From contig JACDBD010000452.1 of the NCBI GenBank assembly GCA_013695115.1, forward strand, positions 1-8,327: 8,327 bases of DNA, read 5' to 3'. Below the pieces are notes generated by a model that saw only the letters and a program-made list of their open reading frames with translations, had not been told where the DNA came from and searched no databases. This stretch comes from Actinomycetota bacterium. Lineage in GTDB: Bacteria; Actinomycetota; Acidimicrobiia; IMCC26256; JACDBD01. Both the position numbers and the translations under genes were made by a program. Each line of letters opens with the position of its first letter. Within the stretch, counting starts at the first letter, position 1. Shown here one piece after another: positions 1 through 6,104 of this stretch.

Positions 1-1
1 C

Positions 2-475
2 GGGTCCACCGAGGTGCTCCGAACGCTGTCGGTGAAGGAGTTGGCGGAGATGGTGCGTCGTTTCGAGGAGCAGGCGTGGGATCTCGTCAGCCGTGCCGGG
101 GGGCGAGTCGTGAAGCTCATCGGCGACGAGGCGATGTTCGTGGTCGGCGATCCCGTCCGGGCTTGCGACGTCGGCCTGGAGCTCGTCGAGACGCCGGCGC
201 AACCCGTGCGCGTCGGGCTTGCCCATGGCCCGGTCGTGGAGCTGTACGGCGACTACTACGGGGAGACGGTGAACCTGGCGGCTCGCCTGGTGCGGTCAGC
301 CGCGCCGTCCGCTCTGCTTGTCTCGCAGACCGTCCGGGACTCGGCCCGGGTCTCGTTCACGTTCCCGTCGCTCGACCGGCTCGTGCTCAAGGGCTTCGTC
401 GAGCGGTGCCGGTCTACGGGGTGCAGAGGTAGTTACAAAGCAGCGAGCTCGACAATGGAGAGGTCATCCGCCTGA
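2..475 (+). CDS. Class III adenylate cyclase catalytic domain, 5'-truncated, C-terminus frameshifted
   Basis: The product makes cAMP from ATP (family knowledge). The gene enters the window from the left: the frame is open from base 2 and reads Gly-Ser-Thr-Glu before the GTG at 14, which fits the DLVGST segment after the first metal-binding Asp, so the GTG is internal. Counting from that GTG codon, the substrate Lys is K34 and the second metal Asp is D38 (VKLIGDE). The adenine-selecting Asp is D80 (GDYYGETVN), and the transition-state residues are N87 and R91 (NLAAR). All point to an active adenylate, not guanylate, cyclase. After LKGFVE the frame reads an atypical tail to a TGA at 473-475. 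One base added near 404 would give the family-typical ending PVPVYGVQR, with a stop at 430-432 directly abutting the convergent methyltransferase. Upstream sensor domains cannot be judged. The family call is secure; the 3' end as read is doubtful. Confidence 0.88.
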   Translation, partial: GSTEVLRTLSVKELAEMVRRFEEQAWDLVSRAGGRVVKLIGDEAMFVVGDPVRACDVGLELVETPAQPVRVGLAHGPVVELYGDYYGETVNLAARLVRSAAPSALLVSQTVRDSARVSFTFPSLDRLVLKGFVERCRSTGCRGSYKAASSTMERSSA

Positions 476-1419
476 TGCACCGCGGCCACCTGGAGACCGG
501 CATCCGCGGCGAGCGTGGTCAGCTCGGCCACGCCGCGTTCCCGGCCGCCGAGGTACGCGAGCACGCGGAGGTCCATGTCGGTGCGGGGTGACTCACCGTC
601 GGGGCCGGTCTTCTCGACGACGAAGATGCGGCCGGTCGTGCCCGCCGCCTCGGCGCAGCGGCGCAAGATGGCGCCCGCCGCTTGGTCGTTCCAGTTGTGG
701 AGTATGGCCGAGAGCACGTAGCCGCCCGCTCCCGACGGCAGCGGATCGAAGAAGCTTCCCGACACGAAGTCGCTGCGGTCGGAGAGACCGGCAGCCGCGA
801 GGGTCTCTCGGGCCCCGTCGGCAGCCGCGGGCTGATCGAAGACCGTGCCCCGCAGCGTCGGGTGGGCCCGGAGCAGCGCGGCCAGCAGAGTCCCGTTGCC
901 GCCGCCGACGTCGACGACGTGCCCGAGGGATCTCCAGTCGTGGGCGGCGACGATTGCCGGCGCCCACGACGAGACGTCGGCTCCCATCCGCGCGTCGTAG
1001 GAGGCTCTTCGGACCGGGTCCGACGCCAGGTCGTCCCAGAACTCCCGGCCGAAAAGAGCCGGGAAGCAGGCCTCGCCGGTGCGAACCGAGTGCAGGAGGT
1101 GGACGAACGACAGGTCGGCCCGGCCCAACGCGCCCTCGATGTCGAGTCGGGCGCGCAGGCCGGACGGGTGGTCGCCACGCAGCCACTCGCCCTGCTCGGT
1201 CAGCGCGTATCGACCCGACCCGTTCCGGGTGAGCACGTCCGCCGCGACGAGGTGCCGCAAGAGGCTTTCCAGCGCGTCGGCATCGACGTGCTCGGCTTCG
1301 GCCAGTTGCGGCGCGGTCCGCAACCCCTGAGTGATGTGGTCCGCCACCCGCAGCGTCGCCGCCACCCGCACCGCCATCGGCGTGACCAGATCGGCAAGCG
1401 GCGGGCCGCCCGCGGTCAC
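433..1419 (-). CDS. SAM-dependent O-methyltransferase (plant/actinobacterial COMT-like fold)
   Basis: A 328-aa protein of the usual length for small-molecule O-methyltransferases. Residues about 10-95 form the N-terminal winged-helix dimerisation domain (PQLAEAEHVDADALESLL region). The Rossmann core follows: SAM motif I is VVDVGGGNG at 168-176, the acidic residue after strand 2 is D195, and the catalytic-base segment is H241-N-W-N-D245. R264 and the late DMDLRVLAYLGGRER segment (281-295) are also typical. It transfers methyl from SAM to a hydroxyl, usually on an aromatic or polyketide-like acceptor; the acceptor cannot be read here. The start is GTG at 1417-1419, overlapping the TGA of the preceding gene (GTGA), so translation is probably coupled. 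The gene converges with the cyclase: the two overlap by 43 bp as read, but the stops would exactly abut if the cyclase frame were repaired. Confidence 0.9.
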   Translation of the reverse strand: MTAGGPPLADLVTPMAVRVAATLRVADHITQGLRTAPQLAEAEHVDADALESLLRHLVAADVLTRNGSGRYALTEQGEWLRGDHPSGLRARLDIEGALGRADLSFVHLLHSVRTGEACFPALFGREFWDDLASDPVRRASYDARMGADVSSWAPAIVAAHDWRSLGHVVDVGGGNGTLLAALLRAHPTLRGTVFDQPAAADGARETLAAAGLSDRSDFVSGSFFDPLPSGAGGYVLSAILHNWNDQAAGAILRRCAEAAGTTGRIFVVEKTGPDGESPRTDMDLRVLAYLGGRERGVAELTTLAADAGLQVAAVHQADDLSIVELAAL

Positions 1420-1712
1420 AGCTTGGACTTGGCGATGCAGATGGCGAGGTGGGCGTCGAGGACCGCCTCGCGGGTGGAGTCGGAGACGCCGGTATCGGCT
1501 TCGGCCGCCACCTTGGCGCTGTCGCCCGCCTGCTCGAGCTCGATAACCGCTCCGCGCTCGTCCTCGGCGCCGGCCGCCTTGCCGGCCTTGGTGGCGAACT
1601 CGCTCACCACCGCGGTGAGCACGGGCGAAGCGCCCTCATCGGCACGGACGGCGTCGAGGGCAGCATCGATCTTGGCTCGAACGTCGCGGAGCTGCTCGGC
1701 GACGGTTGTCAT
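1416..1712 (-). CDS. Small acidic helical protein of unknown function
   Basis: A 98-aa soluble protein starting MTTVAEQLRD that I do not recognise. It is rich in Ala, Glu and Asp, with long amphipathic helices suggested by AEQLRDVRAKIDAALDAV and REAVLDAHLAICIAKSKL, and has no signal peptide or membrane span. Two starts compete: GTG at 1718 (GAGG eight bases upstream) and ATG at 1712. I prefer ATG 1712 because TACTCT at 1719-1724 (minus strand) sits exactly six bases upstream, as for the other leaderless starts here. The gene's stop overlaps the methyltransferase start by four bases, so the two are co-translated and may share a role. The secreted-protein gene ends 37 bases upstream on the same strand. 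The coding call is good; no function can be assigned. Confidence 0.72.
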   Translation of the reverse strand: MTTVAEQLRDVRAKIDAALDAVRADEGASPVLTAVVSEFATKAGKAAGAEDERGAVIELEQAGDSAKVAAEADTGVSDSTREAVLDAHLAICIAKSKL

Positions 1713-1718
1713 GTACAC

Positions 1719-1724
1719 AGAGTA
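1719..1724 (-). promoter_or_regulatory. -10 box TACTCT for the 98-aa protein gene
   Basis: TACTCT on the minus strand ends six bases before ATG 1712, which would place the transcription start on the start codon. No -35 match was seen. It would give the small-protein/methyltransferase pair its own promoter, besides read-through from the secreted-protein gene. This is the least certain of the five such boxes because the gene also has an SD-like GAGG. Confidence 0.4.
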
Positions 1725-1749
1725 CGCCTCGCCTCGCGGTGTGGCCCAC

Positions 1750-2239
1750 TCACTCCTCGTATGCGGCGAGCGTCACCCGGGTCCGGGTCCCTTCGGCCTT
1801 GACCCGGACGACCACCGTCCGCGGGCCGGTCGTGAGCACCGCGCCGATGAACACCGCAGATCGGTCCTCGCAGCCGACGAAACGGGTGCTCTTGGTTCCG
1901 TCAGCGAGCCGGTACACGTTGTCATCGCGAAAGGTGTCGCGGTCGAAGAGGAGGGACGTATCTGGCGTCTTCGTCCGTAGCGTGGCGTCTGCGCCGGCCT
2001 CGAGTCGGATCTGCACCTTGAAGTTGCCGGCGGGGGAAGTCCCCGAGGCGACCGGGGACACCCGGAAGGGCACCATCGAGACTGGTCCGGCGGCGACCGT
2101 CCGGGACTCCAGCCCGGGGTCGAACTCTTCCTGGATCTCGTCCTCGCAGCGCTGCGTCGGCGGCTTCGTCGGCGCTTCGGACGGATGCGCCGCGATGCCG
2201 AGCAGACCCGTAACGAGAACGATCGGCCACCCCCTTCAT
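1750..2239 (-). CDS. Small secreted protein of unknown function; frame broken just after the start codon
   Basis: As read, the longest ORF with a normal start is ATG 2076 to TGA 1750 (108 aa), but the same frame is open upstream to about 2234 and has the look of an exported protein: WPIVLVTGLLGIAA, then a Pro/Thr/Glu-rich stretch and two cysteines (one in TQRCEDE, one in FVGCEDR). No ATG, GTG or TTG opens that extended frame. ATG 2237-2239, with AGGAGG just upstream, lies one base out of phase, followed by a run of five G. Removing one G gives MKGWPIVLVTGLLGIAAHPS, a classic short Sec signal with a plausible cleavage after the Ala pair, and a protein of about 162 aa. The later part (SLLFDRDTFRDDNVYRLADG and strands to the C-terminus) looks like a small beta-rich domain. 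It probably leads the 98-aa protein/methyltransferase set. No family was recognised. Confidence 0.6.
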
Positions 2240-2242
2240 ACG

Positions 2243-2248
2243 CCTCCT
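2243..2248 (-). promoter_or_regulatory. Ribosome binding site AGGAGG that decides the secreted-protein start
   Basis: A perfect AGGAGG on the minus strand lies three bases upstream of ATG 2237-2239. The spacing is short, but this is the best ribosome site in the window. It supports ATG 2239 as the true start of the secreted protein although the frame breaks a few codons later. Confidence 0.55.
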
Positions 2249-2284
2249 ACACCGCCGGCGCCCACCGGGTTCCCTCGTCGGCAA

Positions 2285-2290
2285 TATGCT
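2285..2290 (+). promoter_or_regulatory. -10 box TATGCT for the PhyH-family gene
   Basis: TATGCT matches TAnnnT and ends six bases before ATG 2297. No Shine-Dalgarno is present, so the transcript is likely leaderless. An overlapping CATATT on the other strand could serve the divergent secreted-protein gene with a 5' leader of roughly 36 bases (weak). Confidence 0.55.
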
Positions 2291-2296
2291 CGTCCG

Positions 2297-3151
2297 ATGC
2301 TCGACACCGCGGTCCTCAGTCAGGCCCAGCGCGAGCAATACCATCAGAACGGCTGGCTCGCGGTCCCGGGTCTCGTCGACGCCGAATGGCTGGGGCGGCT
2401 GCGCCAGGTGACGGATGAGTTCGTCGAGGCGAGCCGCGAGCTCACCGAGCCGAACATCCTGTACGACCTCGACGAGGGGCATTCGGCCGACGAGCCGAGG
2501 CTGCGCCGGCTGAGCTCCCCGACCGATCTCCACGAGACGTACTGGGAGTTCGCGTCGCGGTCGGTCATCATTGACGTGGCCGTCGATCTCCTCGGGCCCG
2601 ATGTGAAGTTCCACCACTCGAAGCTCAACTTCAAGGCGCCGCGCGGGGGAGAGGAGGTCAAGTGGCACCAGGACATCCAGTTCTGGCCCCACACCAACTA
2701 CGACCTGCTCACGATCGGCGTGTTCCTCGAGGACGTCGAGGCCGGGATGGGCGAGGTCGGATTCGTGTCCGGAAGTCACGACGGACCGCTCTTCGACCTC
2801 TACGACGGCGACGATCGCTGGGTGGGCGCGCTCCGCAACGATGACGTCGACCGTGCCCAGGTCGGCGTGGCGGAGTACCCGGTCGGGCCCGCCGGCACGA
2901 TCACGGTGCACAACTGCCGCACGGTCCACGGGTCGGCACCCAACCGGTCTGACCACCCGCGTCCGCTGCTGCTCCAGACCTACGCGGCCGCCGATGCGTT
3001 CTCGTACACCGACCTGATCAAGCAGTCACCCCACGGCGAGGAGCTGATCCGGGGTGAGCCGGCGCGCTGGGCCCGCCACGACCCCCGCCCGTGCCTCATG
3101 CCGCCGACCGGCCCGTACCGCCCCATCTTCGCGGTGCAACAGGGCGAATAG
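2297..3151 (+). CDS. Phytanoyl-CoA dioxygenase (PhyH) family Fe(II)/2-oxoglutarate oxygenase
   Basis: A 284-aa protein, normal for PhyH enzymes, which hydroxylate a substrate C-H while decarboxylating 2-oxoglutarate. The iron triad is visible: H124 and D126 in KWHQD and H211 in TVHGSAPN. R222 in DHPRPLLLQTY is the expected 2-oxoglutarate carboxylate anchor. The N-terminus has the usual QREQYHQNGWLAVPGLV opening (residues 11-27). The open frame runs back to 1706, but that part is antisense to the secreted-protein gene and has no family similarity. ATG 2297 is chosen because it begins the conserved fold and has a -10-like TATGCT six bases upstream, indicating a leaderless mRNA. Neighbours are divergent (secreted protein) and convergent (exonuclease, nine bases away). 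It stands alone, so the substrate is open; PhyH members act on acyl-CoAs, ectoine, amino acids and natural products. Confidence 0.9.
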   Translation: MLDTAVLSQAQREQYHQNGWLAVPGLVDAEWLGRLRQVTDEFVEASRELTEPNILYDLDEGHSADEPRLRRLSSPTDLHETYWEFASRSVIIDVAVDLLGPDVKFHHSKLNFKAPRGGEEVKWHQDIQFWPHTNYDLLTIGVFLEDVEAGMGEVGFVSGSHDGPLFDLYDGDDRWVGALRNDDVDRAQVGVAEYPVGPAGTITVHNCRTVHGSAPNRSDHPRPLLLQTYAAADAFSYTDLIKQSPHGEELIRGEPARWARHDPRPCLMPPTGPYRPIFAVQQGE

Positions 3152-3160
3152 CCGTAGCGG

Positions 3161-3745
3161 TCAGGTCCCCGGCCACTCGAACAGGTTGGCGAAGATGTCG
3201 GCCTGCTCGGCGGCATCGTCCAGGGCGTTGTGGGTGTGGGGGCGTTCGGAGAGGAGCTCGGCCGGCATCTCGCTCCGATGGGAGCGCGCCACCGGTGTGC
3301 CGGCCTTGACGACGTATGCGGTCTTCACGTCGAAGCACTGCGACACTCCGAACGGCGACCCGTCGGTGGTGAACGCGGTGAAGTACCAGTAGAGCCAGGT
3401 CCAGTCGAAGGCGACGGGCATGGCGGCCAGGACCGGTTGGCGATCGCCGGCCGTCTCGCGTACCCAGTCGGCCGCCTCGGTCATGGCGGAGTGAGGGTCC
3501 TGGCCTTCGGCCATGAGCCGGTCACGGTCGAGCCCGGCCACTGCCAGCGCGGCCTCGTCGATGTTGTCGGAGATCGGGCGGAGCTCGCGGTAGAAGGTGT
3601 GGCGCATGGGGTCGATGCGCTCGAACCGTTGCCCGTCGTAGATGCCGGCGACGACGAACGCGAACGACAGCATCGAGAACCGGCCGGGTATGGGGCCGTC
3701 GGCCTCGATGTCGGCCGAGAAGTAGATGTCCTCGGTCGCGGTCAT
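3161..3745 (-). CDS. DnaQ-fold (RNase H-like) 3'-5' exonuclease
   Basis: A 194-aa protein with the DEDDh exonuclease motifs in order: D12 and E14 (SADIEADGP) as ExoI, D114 ([12 protein letters not shown]) as ExoII, and H172 with D177 (HNALDDA, fitting HxAxxDA) as ExoIII. These four acidic residues bind two metal ions in DnaQ, RNase T and oligoribonuclease relatives. The length fits a stand-alone single-domain exonuclease. A GTG at 3763 could add six residues, but ATG 3745 is preferred because it overlaps the SDR stop as ATGA, the usual coupling arrangement. Pairing a nuclease with an SDR is unusual and may only reflect co-transcription. Whether it acts on DNA, RNA or short oligonucleotides cannot be decided from the sequence. 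The unusual aromatic run WTWLYWYF just after the ExoII Asp may shape the nucleotide pocket (inference). Confidence 0.86.
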   Translation of the reverse strand: MTATEDIYFSADIEADGPIPGRFSMLSFAFVVAGIYDGQRFERIDPMRHTFYRELRPISDNIDEAALAVAGLDRDRLMAEGQDPHSAMTEAADWVRETAGDRQPVLAAMPVAFDWTWLYWYFTAFTTDGSPFGVSQCFDVKTAYVVKAGTPVARSHRSEMPAELLSERPHTHNALDDAAEQADIFANLFEWPGT

Positions 3746-4539
3746 GTGGCCATCCGTCGCCACCCGCCGGCGGCCCAGTTGCCACCGTCGACGTGAATTG
3801 TCGTGCCGGTGATGAAGCGAGAGAGATCGGACGCGAGGAAGAGCGCGGCCGCGGCCACGTCGTCGGCCGTGCCCATGTGCCCGAGCGGCGGTGCGACCGC
3901 GGGGTCGTACTCGGCGCCGGCGGCGCGCATCTCGCCCTGCAGGTCCTCGTCGCCGCCCGTCGGGATGGCGTCGGGCGCGATTGCATTCACCCGGATCCGT
4001 CGGGGCCCGAGCTCGAGCGCGAGCGTTCGCGTGAGCTGGGCCAACGCCGCCTTCATCGCCGCGTACACCGCGAACCCCGGCGCGGCCTGGTGCGCCTCGA
4101 TCGAGGTGAGGTTCACGATCGCGCCGCCCTCGGGCATCAGCGGGACGACGCCGCGGACCAGGTTGGTCACCTGGGAGAAGTTCTCGGCTACGAGCGCAGC
4201 CTCGCCCTTCGGGCTCACGTCGAGGAACGGGGCGAAGAAGGTTCCGCCGGCGTTGTTCACCAGCACGTCGACCTGCCCGTACTCGCCGGCCACGTCGCCG
4301 AGGAAGGCGGTCACCGCATCGCCGTCGCGCACGTCGAGCTCCCGAGCGAGCACCGGCCGACCGGTCGCGGCGATCTCCTTCTCGCTGGTTGCGAGCGTGT
4401 CGGCCATCCGGTCGCAGACCGCCAGCCGGGCGCCGAACCGGGCGAAGAGCAGCGCGCTCGCCTTGCCCACGCCGCGTCCCACGCCGGTGATCACCGCGAC
4501 GCGGTCGGTCAGCAGGACCGACGACGGTTCGTAGGGCAC
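3742..4539 (-). CDS. Short-chain dehydrogenase/reductase (classical SDR, probably NAD(H)-dependent)
   Basis: A 265-aa classical SDR. The cofactor motif TGVGRGVG is at 18-25, NNAG at 95-98, and the catalytic tetrad is N120, S146, Y159 and K163 with the normal Ser-Tyr spacing of 13. D43 at the end of the second strand (AVCDR) favours NAD(H) over NADP(H). The C-terminus has the usual [12 protein letters not shown] cofactor-lid segment. It interconverts a secondary alcohol and a ketone; the substrate is unknown. The start is GTG 4537-4539 with TAGCCT six bases upstream and no Shine-Dalgarno, so it is likely leaderless. It is divergent from a crotonase across 42 bp and overlaps the exonuclease start by four bases. 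Beta-oxidation-like pairing with the crotonase is possible: alcohol to ketone, then cleavage of the resulting dicarbonyl (inference). Confidence 0.92.
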   Translation of the reverse strand: MPYEPSSVLLTDRVAVITGVGRGVGKASALLFARFGARLAVCDRMADTLATSEKEIAATGRPVLARELDVRDGDAVTAFLGDVAGEYGQVDVLVNNAGGTFFAPFLDVSPKGEAALVAENFSQVTNLVRGVVPLMPEGGAIVNLTSIEAHQAAPGFAVYAAMKAALAQLTRTLALELGPRRIRVNAIAPDAIPTGGDEDLQGEMRAAGAEYDPAVAPPLGHMGTADDVAAAALFLASDLSRFITGTTIHVDGGNWAAGGWRRMAT

Positions 4540-4545
4540 GAGCCG

Positions 4546-4551
4546 AGGCTA
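4546..4551 (-). promoter_or_regulatory. -10 box TAGCCT for the SDR gene
   Basis: TAGCCT on the minus strand ends six bases before GTG 4539, consistent with a leaderless mRNA. It falls at the -35 position of the divergent crotonase promoter. Confidence 0.55.
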
Positions 4552-4568
4552 GATGGCGAACCGCCCGG

Positions 4569-4574
4569 TACCGT
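4569..4574 (+). promoter_or_regulatory. -10 box TACCGT for the first crotonase gene
   Basis: TACCGT ends seven bases before ATG 4582, consistent with a leaderless mRNA. It falls at the -35 position of the divergent SDR promoter, and neither promoter has a TTGACA-like element. Confidence 0.5.
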
Positions 4575-4581
4575 TGGGCCG

Positions 4582-5388
4582 ATGGCCGACCGCTACGACG
4601 ACTTCTCCCACCTCACGTTCGAGCGGCCCGAGCCCGGCGTCGTGCGGGTGGTGCTCGACGGACCGGGGCTGAACGCCGTCGACCACGCCGTCCATCGAGA
4701 GCTCGCCGACGTCTGGCTGGCGATCGACCGCGATCCCGACGTCCGGGTGGCGATGATCGCCGGGGCGGGCAAGGCGTTCTCCGCCGGCGGCAGCTTCGAG
4801 CTCATCGACGACATCACCCAGGACTACGAGGTCCGCACGCGCGTCCTCCGGGAAGCGCGCGACCTGGTCATGAACGTTGTCGACTGCTCCAAGCCGATCG
4901 TCTCCGCCATCCACGGCCCCGCGGTCGGCGCCGGCCTGGTCGCAGCGCTGCTCGCCGACATCTCGGTCGCGGGCCGGTCGGCGCGCATCATCGACGGGCA
5001 CACTCGCCTCGGCGTGGCCGCCGGCGACCACGCCGCCATCTGCTGGCCACTGCTGTGCGGGATGGCCAAAGCCAAGTACTACTTGCTGACCTGCGAGACC
5101 ATGACCGGCGAGGAGGCCGAGCGCATCGGACTGGTGTCCTTGTGCGTCGACGACGATGAAGTCCAGGATCGGGCGTTGGCGATCGCCCGCGACCTCGCCG
5201 CCGGTGCGCAGAGCGCGATCCGCTGGACCAAGCACTCGCTCAACCACTGGTACCGGATGATGGGCCCGGCATTCGACGCGTCGCTCGCCCTCGAGTTCTA
5301 CGGCTTTGGCGGCCCCGACGCGGTCGAGGGGCTCGCCGCCCATCGGGAGAAGCGCCCGCCCCGCTTCACCGGCCCCACCAGCGAGTAG
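4582..5388 (+). CDS. Crotonase-superfamily protein lacking hydratase glutamates, with a His/Asp dyad
   Basis: A 268-aa crotonase. The first oxyanion segment is FSAGGSF (66-72) and the second is HGPAVGAGL (111-119). Aligned without gaps to rat enoyl-CoA hydratase from the second oxyanion loop, Glu144 becomes V120 and Glu164 becomes H140, so simple enoyl-CoA hydration is unlikely. H140 is followed nine residues later by D149 ([15 protein letters not shown]), the same spacing as the His145/Asp154 dyad I recall for 6-oxocamphor hydrolase, a beta-diketone-cleaving crotonase. The C-terminus ends in EKRPPRF, like the second crotonase at 6105-6890, so the two are paralogues. ATG 4582 lies seven bases after TACCGT at 4569-4574 and has no clear ribosome site, suggesting a leaderless mRNA. 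The open frame upstream (from 3793) is antisense to the SDR and was left out. The fold is certain; the reaction is inferred. Confidence 0.9.
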   Translation: MADRYDDFSHLTFERPEPGVVRVVLDGPGLNAVDHAVHRELADVWLAIDRDPDVRVAMIAGAGKAFSAGGSFELIDDITQDYEVRTRVLREARDLVMNVVDCSKPIVSAIHGPAVGAGLVAALLADISVAGRSARIIDGHTRLGVAAGDHAAICWPLLCGMAKAKYYLLTCETMTGEEAERIGLVSLCVDDDEVQDRALAIARDLAAGAQSAIRWTKHSLNHWYRMMGPAFDASLALEFYGFGGPDAVEGLAAHREKRPPRFTGPTSE

Positions 5389-5394
5389 CCCTTT

Positions 5395-5439
5395 CTGGCG
5401 CGTGGAACGCGCTGGAACACAGCGCGTTTCACGCGCCAG
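5395..5439. terminator. 20-bp nested palindrome between convergent genes; probable bidirectional terminator
   Basis: Arms 5395-5414 and 5420-5439 pair over 20 bp with a single G-T pair (5405/5429) and a 5-base loop. It fills most of the 58-bp gap between the convergent crotonase and nitroreductase genes, the expected place for a terminator. There is no adjacent T-run: the TTTTT at 5456-5460 is 16 bases away and inside the nitroreductase gene. Each arm is itself an inverted repeat (GCGCGT, 3 bases, ACGCGC), so two small hairpins can replace the large one. Confidence 0.7.
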
Positions 5440-5446
5440 TTCGGGA

Positions 5447-6097
5447 TCAACGCCGTTTTTCGCCGAAGCGGTTCCAGTGGGTGACGGCCTCCGGCGGGCG
5501 CCGTCGGGCCGCACCGAACTTTCCGGCGGGTCGACCCAGCGGCACCAGCGCGACCACCTCGTACCCCTCCGGGATGGCCAGAAGCTCGCGCACCTCGTCC
5601 TGGCGGATGCGGTACACGGTGGTGAGCGTGGAGCCGATGCCCAGGCTGCGCGCCGCCAGCATCAGGTTCTGCACCGCCGGATAGACCGACGCGTAAGGCG
5701 TCCCGACGTCGAGGTCGCCCTCGGCGTCGGTCAGTGTCATCGAGATCGCGGGCATGAGCGCCAGCACGAGCATCGGCGCCTCGCCGAGATGCTCGGCGAG
5801 GTGCCGGGACGCCGCGATCGTCCGGTTCCAGCTCGCCTGGTCTTCCTCCCGCTTGAACGGCGGCACCAGCGGCAGCAACGCGGCTTCGTACCGCTCGTAG
5901 GAACGGCGGTAGATGTCACCGAGCGTCGCCTTGGTCTCGGGATCGGTGACCACGAGGAACTGCCAGGGCTGGATGTTGCCGCCACTCGGTCCTTGCACCG
6001 CCGCCCTGATGCACGCCATCACCTCCTCCTCGGTCACCGGCTCGTCGGTGAAGCGCCGGATGGCCCGGGTGGTGAGGATCCCGTCGTACATGTCCAT
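5447..6097 (-). CDS. Nitroreductase-family FMN oxidoreductase
   Basis: A 216-aa protein of the FMN-binding nitroreductase fold. The phosphate-binding start is TTRAIRRF (9-16), and the FMN-contacting loop is GPSGGNIQPWQF (36-47). The NLMLAARSLGIGS helix and the strand ending VALVPLGRPAG near the C-terminus complete the site. Such enzymes use NAD(P)H to reduce nitro groups, quinones, enones or free flavin. ATG 6097 is chosen: it lies seven bases after the second crotonase stop, with AGGGGAAG at 6108-6115 as ribosome site inside that gene's end. It is the last gene of the three-gene operon. In this context it could reduce an alpha,beta-unsaturated intermediate or pass reduced flavin to the acyl-CoA-dehydrogenase-like protein (inference). 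The gene ends eight bases from the palindrome at 5395-5439. Confidence 0.9.
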   Translation of the reverse strand: MDMYDGILTTRAIRRFTDEPVTEEEVMACIRAAVQGPSGGNIQPWQFLVVTDPETKATLGDIYRRSYERYEAALLPLVPPFKREEDQASWNRTIAASRHLAEHLGEAPMLVLALMPAISMTLTDAEGDLDVGTPYASVYPAVQNLMLAARSLGIGSTLTTVYRIRQDEVRELLAIPEGYEVVALVPLGRPAGKFGAARRRPPEAVTHWNRFGEKRR

Positions 6098-6104
6098 CGC
6101 GTCG

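Noticed and set aside
682..1980. 432-aa plus-strand ORF opposite the methyltransferase and small genes
   Set aside because: Low-complexity Arg/Gly/Val-rich translation antisense to a clear methyltransferase; a GC-rich shadow frame.
1706..2296. N-terminal extension of the PhyH-family protein
   Set aside because: Open only because it is antisense to the secreted-protein gene; Ser/Arg/Thr-rich with no fold, and the PhyH domain plus -10 box begin at 2297.
1922..2956. 344-aa minus-strand ORF opposite the PhyH gene
   Set aside because: Shadow of the PhyH gene; only its small part behind ATG 2239 matters, as the start of the frameshifted secreted protein.
3793..4581. 263-residue upstream extension of the first crotonase
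   Set aside because: Antisense to the SDR with biased composition; the crotonase fold starts just after ATG 4582.
4582..5388. Calling the crotonases plain enoyl-CoA hydratases
   Set aside because: Both positions of the catalytic glutamates are substituted in each protein.
5456..5460. TTTTT as the U-tract of a plus-strand terminator
   Set aside because: Sixteen bases past the stem and inside the nitroreductase coding region; too far for a canonical intrinsic terminator.
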